From Polyangiaceae bacterium (GTDB lineage Bacteria; Myxococcota; Polyangia; Polyangiales; Polyangiaceae), in the NCBI GenBank assembly GCA_025936205.1, contig JAICTU010000461.1:1-7295 (forward strand): 7,295 bases of DNA. Direction: 5' to 3'. A program made the position numbers and the translations under genes. Positions within the stretch are counted from its first letter, which is position 1; every line of letters begins with the position of its first letter. The notes under the pieces were generated by a model. The model did no database searches. It had not been told where the DNA came from and saw only the letters and a list, made by a program, of their open reading frames with translations. Below, piece after piece: positions 1 to 5,576 of the stretch.

Positions 1-422
1 AACGTGGAGGTGCCCATGTAGTGGTAGAGCTTCTTCGAGCGCTGCGAGAAACGCGTCGAACCATCCGGCATGAGCCCCTTGCCCTGAGTGCCGCGGATCG
101 CCTGGCACAGGTTGGTCTTCGGGTTCAGGCAGTATTCGCACTGCCGGCACTCCGGCACGTACAGCGGGATCACGTGATCGCCCACCGCGAGCGAGCTGAC
201 GCCCGCGCCCACTTCCACCACCACGCCCGCGCCCTCATGCCCGAGGATCGAGGGGAAGATGCCTTCCGGGTCCTTGCCGGAGAGCGTGTACTCGTCCGTG
301 TGGCAGATGCCCGTGGCCTTGAGCTCGACGAGCACTTCGCCCGCCTTCGGGCCTTCCAGGTCGATCATCTCGACGCTGAGCGGCTTCCCTGCTTCGTGTG
401 CGACGGCGGCTCGAACTTGCAT
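1..422 (-). CDS. frmA: S-(hydroxymethyl)glutathione dehydrogenase (class III alcohol dehydrogenase), N-terminal part
   Basis: This zinc enzyme oxidises S-hydroxymethylglutathione, formed from formaldehyde and glutathione, to S-formylglutathione with NAD+; it acts in the cytoplasm. Only the first 140 codons are present, because the 3' end leaves the window. The visible part is the GroES-like catalytic domain. Catalytic zinc ligands are Cys40 and His62 (in GHEGAG), and the structural zinc site is Cys92, Cys95, Cys98 and Cys106. The stretches [19 protein letters not shown] and HYMGTSTF are hallmarks of class III rather than ethanol-type enzymes. Thr42, Asp51, Glu53 and Arg110 align, from memory, with the residues that hold the glutathione adduct in the human enzyme. 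The ATG at 422-420 is preceded by GAGGAG (438-433) at a 10-base spacing. The gene lies 184 bases downstream of hisN and has its own candidate promoter. The NAD-binding domain is not visible. The family call is firm. Confidence 0.93.
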   Translation of the reverse strand, partial: MQVRAAVAHEAGKPLSVEMIDLEGPKAGEVLVELKATGICHTDEYTLSGKDPEGIFPSILGHEGAGVVVEVGAGVSSLAVGDHVIPLYVPECRQCEYCLNPKTNLCQAIRGTQGKGLMPDGSTRFSQRSKKLYHYMGTST

Positions 423-464
423 GACTCACTCTCTCCTCGGTGGGCGGACGCGATAAGAACCGGG

Positions 465-493
465 AGGGTAGTGGAGCCCTCCGTGAGTGGCAA
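465..493 (-). promoter_or_regulatory. candidate sigma-70-like promoter of frmA
   Basis: On the minus strand TTGCCA (493-488) is followed, after exactly 17 bases, by TACCCT (470-465). The -35 box matches TTGACA at five of six positions. The -10 box keeps only the most conserved T, A and final T of TATAAT, which is common in G+C-rich genomes. Transcription would start near position 458, leaving a short leader that contains the GAGGAG ribosome binding site at 438-433. Nothing in the sequence shows a formaldehyde-responsive operator. This is a motif match only. Confidence 0.35.
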
Positions 494-606
494 TCGGCGC
501 CTCCCCGAGCGCTACTCGAGACGCGCAAGCTCTCGAAGGATGCCCCGGGGCAGCGGCCGGATTGAAGTTTTACAGGCGGGTGTTCCCGACTCGTAGCGAG
601 GGCCGC

Positions 607-1374
607 TCAGGGTGCGCGCAGCAGCCGCGCCAGATCGCCGTGGATCAGGCCATTGCTGAAGCAGGAATCGCGCAGGTCGAGACGGCGGCCGCCATCGCGG
701 TCGCTGAAGCGCCCGCCCGCTTCCTCCACGATCACGACGGCGGGCGCGATATCCCAGGGCGCCCCGCTGCGATCGACGAGCGCATCCATTTCGCCCTCGG
801 CCACGGCCAGCAGCGAGTCGAGCGTGGGCTGCATCCAGCGGCAGCTCTGGGTCAAGCGTTCGATGCTGGGGTCCTCCGTGTGCGTCCACAGCGTCACACG
901 GCTCTCCGCCAGCTGGCTCACGCCGGACACGCGCAGCCGGCGCTCGGTGCCGGCTGCGCCGCGAAAGGCCCCCCCGCCACGGCTCGCCCACCAGCTCGCG
1001 CCGATCACGGGCCGGGTGATCACTCCGACCACGATCTCGCCCTCGACCTCCAGCGCGATGTGGGTACCCCAGAGCGGACGCCGCGCCACGAAGTGACTCG
1101 TGCCGTCGATCGGATCGAGCACCCAGCGCCGCTCGCGCGAGCCCGTTTCTCCCAGCTCCTCGCCCTGCACGCCGTCGCCGGGACGCTGCTCGCCGATCAA
1201 TTCGCGCAGGCGCTTCTCCACCGCCACGTCCGCTTCGCTCACCGGCGAGCCGTCGGGCTTGCGCTGCGTGACGACGCCGCGCCGAAAGAACTCGAGCGCC
1301 AGCTCGTCGGCGACGGCCGCCAGCCGCCGCGCGAAGGCGAGATCCTCGGCCAGCGACTCACTCTGGAGCGTCAT
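607..1374 (-). CDS. hisN: histidinol-phosphatase, inositol monophosphatase family (HisN type)
   Basis: The product has 255 residues, the usual length for this Mg2+-dependent, Li+-sensitive phosphatase fold. Metal-binding motifs are present in order: GEE at 71-73, LDPIDGT at 86-92 (Asp87 and Asp90 as ligands), and WDIAP at 207-211 (Asp208). The block SHFVARRPLWG at 93-103 and the WWASRGGGAF at 128-137 resemble the HisN branch, which removes phosphate from L-histidinol phosphate late in histidine synthesis, more than SuhB-type inositol phosphatases or CysQ. The open frame continues upstream, but that extension is arginine-rich and overlaps the end of the preceding gene, so I start at the ATG at 1374-1372. 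No good Shine-Dalgarno sequence precedes it. No other his gene is in the window, so the substrate rests on sequence signature alone; a general IMPase is the alternative. Confidence 0.8.
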   Translation of the reverse strand: MTLQSESLAEDLAFARRLAAVADELALEFFRRGVVTQRKPDGSPVSEADVAVEKRLRELIGEQRPGDGVQGEELGETGSRERRWVLDPIDGTSHFVARRPLWGTHIALEVEGEIVVGVITRPVIGASWWASRGGGAFRGAAGTERRLRVSGVSQLAESRVTLWTHTEDPSIERLTQSCRWMQPTLDSLLAVAEGEMDALVDRSGAPWDIAPAVVIVEEAGGRFSDRDGGRRLDLRDSCFSNGLIHGDLARLLRAP

Positions 1375-1389
1375 GTTGCGGAGTATGTC

Positions 1390-1408
1390 GCGCGCGCACT
1401 GCGCGCGC
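1390..1408 (-). repeat. 8-bp perfect inverted repeat in the hisN leader
   Basis: GCGCGCGC at 1390-1397 and again at 1401-1408 are self-complementary arms around a 3-base loop. They sit in the 56-base gap between the stop of the secreted-protein gene and the hisN start, ending 16 bases before the hisN ATG. The transcript could fold a very stable GC hairpin here. There is no T tract after it in either direction, so it is not a standard intrinsic terminator. Alternating GC runs also arise by chance in DNA of this composition. Confidence 0.4.
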
Positions 1409-1430
1409 AATTCTCCTGCCGTGTCAGCAG

Positions 1431-2432
1431 CTATCTGGCGCCCAATGGGCGCCTGTGAGCGCGCCGCAGCTGGGCCAACCACGCCGCTATCGCCAGCCCG
1501 ACGAGAGCGCCGTGCGCGTCTGCCCGGGGCTGAGGCGCGAAGGCGCACCCTCCCGAAGAGTGGGCTGGGGTCACGATATCGGTGGGCGAGGCCTCAGCGC
1601 CGGTGGGCAATGGCGCGGGACCGGCGGGCGGGGCGCTCGCGGCGCCGCAGTGAGCAGGGTCATCGCTCGAGCAAGTGACACCCTCGTCGCTCGTGAGCGT
1701 GAGCGCATCGCGCAGAGGGAATTCGGCCCCGACGCAGTCGCTGCGAGTGGCCAAGGAGATGTTGCGCGGCAGCTGCGGAAAGGAGCAGATGACCTGTGTG
1801 GCCTCGCTGACGTGCACGCCGTCCGTGGCACGCAGCCGTGCGCAGACTCGGGCGTCTTCGCTCTCGACCAGCGGCGTTCCGCATTCGCCGGGCCAGACCA
1901 TGCGATGAATGGAGCCATTGCAGTACAGGCTCTCCACCAGCCAGGCCACTGGCGTCGTGCTCGGCTCGAACGTCACACCCGTGCGCTGGCCGGTATCGAA
2001 ACAACCTTGCGGCGCCACGAGCCTGCAGGGGAGCGCACTCCGATCACGCGTGACGGCGAGCGGCTCGGGCACACTGGGCGCCGGAGCGAGCGCTGGCCCG
2101 GCTCCTGTGGTGAACGAAATCGACTGGCCCTCTCCCTCTCCCTCTGCCTGGAGCCCAGAGGCCCACGTGACCTGATAGGTCGTGTTCGGCGCGAGCTGTC
2201 CGAGATCGAAGACGCCGTCCGCGCTGTAGGGGAGTTGCTGGCCGTCCAAGCTGGGCGAGCCCGCGCCATCACTCGAGACATGCAGCCGCGCGTTCGTGGG
2301 CACGTCGACCGCTCCGTCCGCAGGGTACGTCCAGAGAACGAGCCCCGACGGCCCGATGCACGAGCCGTGCGCCTCCCTGCCCGCCAGCAGCGCGGCGAGC
2401 CCGACGCAGAGTCCCGTGAACGCCCAGCGCAT
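1431..2432 (-). CDS. secreted Cys-rich protein with Ig-like (Big_5-type) domain and MYXO-CTERM-like C-terminus
   Basis: I do not recognise a named gene. The 333-residue product starts with a signal peptide (MRW, hydrophobic to about residue 18, probable cleavage after AHG at 23). Residues 34-110 (YPADGAVDVPTNARLHV, LAPNTTYQV, then SISFTTG) look like a Big_5/fibronectin-like beta-sandwich, a fold common in bacterial surface proteins. A Pro/Ala linker (112-125) leads to a central region holding nine cysteines (136, 144, 171, 184, 197, 216, 233, 254, 262). With Cys25 this makes ten, enough for five disulphides. The end has GGC at 294-296, a hydrophobic helix at about 308-322 and an RRAHRR terminus, the layout of myxobacterial sorting signals. 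I chose the ATG at 2432; a TTG twelve codons upstream adds a poor extension. Neither start has a clear ribosome binding site. Function unknown; likely exported and surface-attached. Confidence 0.85.
   Translation of the reverse strand: MRWAFTGLCVGLAALLAGREAHGSCIGPSGLVLWTYPADGAVDVPTNARLHVSSDGAGSPSLDGQQLPYSADGVFDLGQLAPNTTYQVTWASGLQAEGEGEGQSISFTTGAGPALAPAPSVPEPLAVTRDRSALPCRLVAPQGCFDTGQRTGVTFEPSTTPVAWLVESLYCNGSIHRMVWPGECGTPLVESEDARVCARLRATDGVHVSEATQVICSFPQLPRNISLATRSDCVGAEFPLRDALTLTSDEGVTCSSDDPAHCGAASAPPAGPAPLPTGAEASPTDIVTPAHSSGGCAFAPQPRADAHGALVGLAIAAWLAQLRRAHRRPLGAR
1434..1565 (-). other. MYXO-CTERM-like protein-sorting tail (part of the CDS)
   Basis: These codons encode residues 290-333 of the secreted protein: a small-residue linker, GGC with Cys296, a charged spacer, a hydrophobic stretch (about 308-322) and a basic end with four arginines. 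This order of an invariant Cys, a membrane helix and an Arg cluster is the known layout of MYXO-CTERM domains, which are processed by myxosortases in Myxococcota. The assignment rests on architecture; I could not score it against the family model. A plain C-terminal membrane anchor is the alternative. Confidence 0.65.
2128..2145. repeat. three perfect tandem copies of a hexamer
   Basis: CCCTCT is repeated three times without a mismatch on the plus strand. On the coding (minus) strand it encodes an alternating Glu-Gly run (EGEGEG) at about residues 97-102 of the secreted protein, on the edge of the Ig-like domain just before the last beta-strand. Because the unit is six bases, slippage would add or remove Glu-Gly pairs without shifting the frame. 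Confidence 0.9.
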
Positions 2433-2471
2433 GCGACAGACTATGAAACACGCCCGTGGGGTGTGCAACTC

Positions 2472-2492
2472 CGGCGGCGACCTCGGCCGCCG
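2472..2492 (-). terminator. GC hairpin just after the ndh stop, possible terminator
   Basis: CGGCGGC (2472-2478) and GCCGCCG (2486-2492) are perfect 7-bp complements around a 7-base loop, beginning three bases after the ndh stop codon. The stem would be strong. No run of U follows it (the next bases read GAGTTGC), so it does not meet the intrinsic terminator rule. It might pause RNA polymerase or protect the transcript end. Confidence 0.35.
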
Positions 2493-2495
2493 CTG

Positions 2496-4052
2496 TCAGG
2501 CGCTGCGGCGCAGAGCGGAGCCGGTGAGCGCCGCTTCCAGCTGGGCCGCGAGGCTCGGCTGCAATGCGGGGCTGGGCAGCGAGGGCGGTTCCTCGCTGAG
2601 CCAGCGGGTGGGCTCTTCCCAGCCCTCCGGGGGCGCCGACTCCGGCGCGAGCAGCTCGAGCCGCGCGCTGGGCGGCATCGAAATGGGCGCCAGCAACGCC
2701 GGCGCGGGCACGCCCGGTGCCGGTGCGGGCAGGCTGGGCTGCACCGCCTCGATACTGCGCGTCAGCGTCGCCGTGACGGGCTCCGCCGGAGCCGTATACG
2801 AGTGCCAGTGCTTCTCGACGATCAGGCGCGAGCCGCGCGAGAACGTCAGGTACGACCAGCACCAGTGCAGCAGCACGAACACGCGGTTGCGGAAGCCGCT
2901 CAGAAAGTAGATGTGCACGAGCAGCCACATGCTCCAGGCAAACGTACCCGCCGAGCGGAAGCGACCGCGCTGCAACACCGCGCGGCGCCGGCCGATCGTG
3001 GCCATCTGGCCCTTGTCGTTGAAGCGGAAGGCCGCGCGCGGCTGCCCGCGCAGCTCCGCCAGGATCAGCTGGGCCACGTGCTGGCCCTGCTGGATCGCGA
3101 CCGAGGCCACGCCGGGCAGCGCGCGCTCCGCGTCCGCCGGGCGGAAGTGCGCCTGGTCGCCGATCACGAACACGTTCTTCTGGTCGGCGAGGGCCAGATC
3201 TTCTCCCACCACCACGCGGCCCTGCGCGTCGGTCTTCGCGGGCAAGCTCTTGCCCAGCGGCGAGGCCTGCACGCCGGCGCCCCAGATCACCGTGTTGCAG
3301 GCGAGGTGCTCCTCGCCGACGCGCACGCCGTTCGCGGTCACGTCGGTGACGCGGCTGTTCACCCAGACCTGCACGCCCAGCTGCTCCAGCTCGCGCGCCG
3401 CGCGGCTCGCCAGCTCGGGGTCGAAGCTCGGCAAGATGCGCGGCCCTGCCTCGATCAGGACGATGCGCGTCAGCTTGGGATCGATGTTGCGAAAGTCGCG
3501 CGCCAGTGTGAAGCGCGTCATCTCGCCGATGGCGCCGGCCAGCTCCACTCCGGTCGGGCCGCCGCCGATCACCGCGAAGGTCAGCAGGGCGCGCCGGCGG
3601 CTCGGATCGGGCTCGCACTCGGCGCGCTCGAAGGCCGTGAGCACGCGCCGCCGGATCTCGGTGGCTTGCTCCAGGTTCTTCAGCCCGGGAGCGTGGTCTT
3701 CCCACTGCTCGTTGCCGAAGTAGGCGTGCTGCGCGCCGGTGGCCAGCACCACGTAGTCGTATTCAAAGGTGCCGACCGCGGTCTTCACCTGGCGCGCGTT
3801 CACATCGACGCAGGTGACCTCGGCTTGCACCACGCTCACGTTCTCGTAGCTGGAGAACAAACTGCGGATCGGCGAGGCGATGTCCGCTTCGCTCAAGCCG
3901 GCCATCGCCACCTGGTAGAGCAGCGGCTGGAAGAGATGATAGTTCCGGCGATCGATCAAGCACACGCTGACATCGCGACGGCCTGCGAGCGCCTTGGCGC
4001 AGTTGATTCCCCCGAATCCGCCCCCGACAATCACCACACGCTTCAAGGTCAT
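2496..4052 (-). CDS. ndh: type II NADH:quinone oxidoreductase (NDH-2) with proline/alanine-rich C-terminal tail
   Basis: This FAD enzyme passes electrons from NADH to membrane quinone without pumping protons, on the cytoplasmic face of the inner membrane. The 518-residue product has an FAD-binding Rossmann motif (GGGFGG, 10-15), ATG at 104-106, a second dinucleotide fold for NADH (GGGPTG at 163-168, then GVELAGAIGE) and the FAD motif VIGDQAHF (296-303). The segment IQQGQHVAQ (320-328) corresponds to the quinone-side motif. Residues 371-411 hold two hydrophobic or amphipathic helices rich in Trp, Phe and Leu, the family's C-terminal membrane anchor. About 100 further residues (419-518) are rich in Pro, Ala and Ser and are not part of the standard enzyme of roughly 400-450 residues. 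The ATG at 4052 places the FAD motif at the usual distance; GGGAG lies only two bases upstream of it, an unusually tight spacing. A longer reading frame upstream has no family similarity. Confidence 0.93.
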   Translation of the reverse strand: MTLKRVVIVGGGFGGINCAKALAGRRDVSVCLIDRRNYHLFQPLLYQVAMAGLSEADIASPIRSLFSSYENVSVVQAEVTCVDVNARQVKTAVGTFEYDYVVLATGAQHAYFGNEQWEDHAPGLKNLEQATEIRRRVLTAFERAECEPDPSRRRALLTFAVIGGGPTGVELAGAIGEMTRFTLARDFRNIDPKLTRIVLIEAGPRILPSFDPELASRAARELEQLGVQVWVNSRVTDVTANGVRVGEEHLACNTVIWGAGVQASPLGKSLPAKTDAQGRVVVGEDLALADQKNVFVIGDQAHFRPADAERALPGVASVAIQQGQHVAQLILAELRGQPRAAFRFNDKGQMATIGRRRAVLQRGRFRSAGTFAWSMWLLVHIYFLSGFRNRVFVLLHWCWSYLTFSRGSRLIVEKHWHSYTAPAEPVTATLTRSIEAVQPSLPAPAPGVPAPALLAPISMPPSARLELLAPESAPPEGWEEPTRWLSEEPPSLPSPALQPSLAAQLEAALTGSALRRSA

Positions 4053-4187
4053 TTCTCCCGTCCGGTGCCGGTACCCTGGGGCACCAGCGCACCACTGAAC
4101 CTCGACGGAACGCCGGCGCGCTGCCGCTCGAGGAGACCAGCACAACGGTAGGGGAGCGAGCGACTGAAGGAACGAAGCGCGCGATCG

Positions 4188-4204
4188 CAGCTGATTTTCA
4201 GCTG
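4188..4204. repeat. CAGCTGA-TTT-TCAGCTG dyad, possible operator
   Basis: This is a perfect 7-bp inverted repeat with a 3-base centre, and the arms are themselves built on the palindrome CAGCTG. It lies about 136 bases before the ndh start. Its symmetry and size would suit a dimeric repressor or activator. No T run follows on the minus strand, so it is not a terminator. No known regulator consensus is recognised. Confidence 0.4.
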
Positions 4205-4387
4205 TAGCGTGGAATTCGCCGTGCCGACGGCCAGGCGTTACGCGTGTGAAACACCACGACGCCGAAACGGTGCGCTGCGAGAACTCGCGCGTACGAGATC
4301 CGAACGCATCACTCCGACGCAGCCGGGCGCTGAAGCGCACTCAGGGGTGATGGGGCTCGGCGCTCAGCGGGCACTGTCACGCTACAG
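4202..4387. repeat. 10-bp perfect inverted repeat pair 166 bases apart
   Basis: CTGTAGCGTG at 4202-4211 is the exact reverse complement of CACGCTACAG at 4378-4387. Read in the same orientation, both copies are preceded by ATTT (with a 4-base gap in the 4202 copy and directly in the other) and followed a few bases later by GTGCC. The two sites therefore look like diverged, facing copies of one longer motif. They may be two binding sites for one regulator or the ends of a small decayed repeat element. Confidence 0.45.
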
Positions 4388-4400
4388 AAATGCCCGCTGA
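4364..4400 (-). terminator. long hairpin after the beta-propeller gene, possible terminator
   Basis: TCAGCGGGCA (4364-4373) and TGCCCGCTGA (4391-4400) pair perfectly over 10 bp. Inside, CTGT (4374-4377) and ACAG (4384-4387) extend the stem by four pairs after a 3-base bulge, leaving a 6-base loop. The hairpin begins 14 bases after the stop codon at 4415, the usual place for a transcription end. No U tract follows on either strand, so termination efficiency is uncertain and the structure may instead stabilise the mRNA end. Confidence 0.5.
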
Positions 4401-4414
4401 ACGACTCGCCGACG

Positions 4415-5437
4415 TCAGAGCGGCGCGCCCGGCACCTGCACGCGCAGCGAGAGCACGCCGGGGTTCGCGGGCTCTCCCGCGAGAAAGCGCAGGATCGCGA
4501 AGTTGGCGACGTAGAGCGTGTGCAGATCGCCCTGAGCCGTGCCGAAGGCAAAGCTGGAGGGACTGTCGAGCGGAGCGCCTTCCGTTACGACCTGCACGCG
4601 CCCGCGGCGGTCCACCGTGGCTAGCCGGTCTTGTGTGTTGACCGCTGCATAGAGGGTGCCGCTGCGATCGAGCGCGATGCCGTCCATGCCCTTCAGGGCT
4701 GGATCCTCGACCAGCACCGAGAGGCGGCGAGCCTGATTCTCAGCTCGCGGCGAAGAAATGAGCACGCGCCCGAAGTCGAGGTTGCCGATGTAGAGGTCCC
4801 GCTTTTGAGCGTCGAAGGCGAGCCCGTCCACACCAAACTCGTGCAGTGCGATGGCGGGCGATGCCGGATCGCCAGCGAGCAGGGGGTCGCTCAGCCACAC
4901 GCTGGCATTGCCCTGCCCGTCGAGTTGCCAGATCTGCGCCAGAAAGGGATCGCTGACCAGCAGATTCCCGTCGGCATCGAACACCAGATCGTTGGGGAAG
5001 CCGTTCGGGTCGAGCGCGGCGAATTGCGAGAACTGGCCCGTGCGCGGGTTCACGCGCCAGACGATGGCGGCGGGAGGATCTGCGCTGAAGCTGCCGCTGC
5101 TGATGTAGAGCAGCCCGTCGGGGCCGACCTTGATGCCGGTGAGTTGCCCGCCGGTGGGCATGACCACCGTGGCCACCTGAGTGACGCTGTGGTCGGGCGC
5201 GATCTGGAATACCGCGCCGCCCACCGTCGAGACGAACAGATTGCCGTGGCCGTCCGCCGTCATCGACTCCGGCAGTTGTCCGAGGGCGGGATCGAAGCTC
5301 GCCACTCGTTGCAACACCGGATCATCGCAATCTTCCGCGGGCGGACTGGCAGACGCGGGGCCGGCGTGCGCCAGCCACATCACGATTCCTCCCAGCGCGG
5401 CACACACGACAAAGCTCGAGCAGATGGCTGATTTCAT
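4415..5437 (-). CDS. secreted SMP-30/gluconolactonase-like beta-propeller protein
   Basis: The 340-residue product begins with a signal peptide (MKSAICSSF, hydrophobic core to about residue 25, probable cleavage after ASA at 30), so it should act in the periplasm or outside the cell. The rest is a series of blade-like repeats: variants of 'DGxGNLFVS' recur at 62-70, 106-112, 154-163 and 257-264. This fits a six-bladed propeller of the SMP-30/gluconolactonase/LRE or NHL superfamily. Glu57 (PES), Asn149 (PND) and Asp204 or Asp252 (DG) fall where SMP-30 proteins bind a divalent metal, so a lactonase-type activity is possible. The substrate is unknown, and many such exported propellers are uncharacterised. 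The ATG at 5437 is chosen over upstream starts because AGGAGG lies nine bases before it and the signal peptide begins there. It follows dapB by 139 bases. Confidence 0.85.
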   Translation of the reverse strand: MKSAICSSFVVCAALGGIVMWLAHAGPASASPPAEDCDDPVLQRVASFDPALGQLPESMTADGHGNLFVSTVGGAVFQIAPDHSVTQVATVVMPTGGQLTGIKVGPDGLLYISSGSFSADPPAAIVWRVNPRTGQFSQFAALDPNGFPNDLVFDADGNLLVSDPFLAQIWQLDGQGNASVWLSDPLLAGDPASPAIALHEFGVDGLAFDAQKRDLYIGNLDFGRVLISSPRAENQARRLSVLVEDPALKGMDGIALDRSGTLYAAVNTQDRLATVDRRGRVQVVTEGAPLDSPSSFAFGTAQGDLHTLYVANFAILRFLAGEPANPGVLSLRVQVPGAPL

Positions 5438-5446
5438 GGACACGAC

Positions 5447-5452
5447 CCTCCT
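5447..5452 (-). promoter_or_regulatory. consensus ribosome binding site of the beta-propeller gene
   Basis: AGGAGG on the minus strand lies nine bases before the ATG at 5437-5435. It is the strongest Shine-Dalgarno match in the window and decides the start, excluding an extension of up to 35 codons upstream. It suggests that the protein is well translated independently of dapB. Confidence 0.85.
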
Positions 5453-5576
5453 GTGTGCCCGATCCATATCAGCCGCCCCTACGCTGGGACAGTGACGGAT
5501 TGGCTGACAAGGCGTGGCCGCAGCAGGTCGTCGCTGACTCACCGCTGCGCGGAAACGCCAGGCTGTCCCCGCGGCT

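Larger units (their letters stand above)
4053..4414. other. 362-base gene-free region upstream of ndh, rich in inverted repeats
   Basis: No reading frame here looks coding on either strand. The stretch separates the beta-propeller gene from ndh and must hold the ndh leader and probably its promoter, although I find no convincing -35/-10 pair. It contains several dyads: GGTGCC/GGCACC (4064-4069 and 4080-4085) just upstream of the ndh start; CAGCTGA/TCAGCTG (4188-4204); a nested imperfect hairpin at 4234-4263 with GTGT-GAA-ACAC at its tip; GCGCT/AGCGC (4327-4338); and the long hairpin at 4364-4400. A 10-base word near 4202 recurs inverted near 4378. Confidence 0.7.

Noticed and set aside
516..536. 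TCGAGA/TCTCGA inverted repeat as a hisN terminator
   Set aside because: The stem is only six pairs, it lies about 70 bases past the stop and no T run follows.
541..552. 12-base perfect palindrome TGCCCCGGGGCA between hisN and frmA
   Set aside because: G+C-rich palindromes of this length are expected a few times per window by chance, and it is not placed relative to a promoter in a telling way.
21..596. Plus-strand open frame opposite the alcohol dehydrogenase
   Set aside because: The minus-strand translation matches class III alcohol dehydrogenase with both zinc sites, so the plus frame is a shadow.
2269..3705. Second long minus-strand frame overlapping ndh
   Set aside because: It is out of frame with ndh, extremely Arg/Ala/Gly-rich and lacks any recognisable motif, whereas the ndh frame has all cofactor motifs in order.
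1455..4151. A plus-strand open frame of almost 900 codons across the secreted-protein gene and ndh
   Set aside because: It is antisense to two genes with clear signal peptide, cofactor motifs and family similarity. Its translation is a repetitive Arg/Ala/Gly/Gln mix with no motif, as expected for an antisense frame in high G+C DNA.
5438..5576. Promoter for the beta-propeller gene (TTGTCA near 5510)
   Set aside because: A possible -35 is present, but no acceptable -10 box lies at a 16-18 base spacing, so no promoter can be supported.
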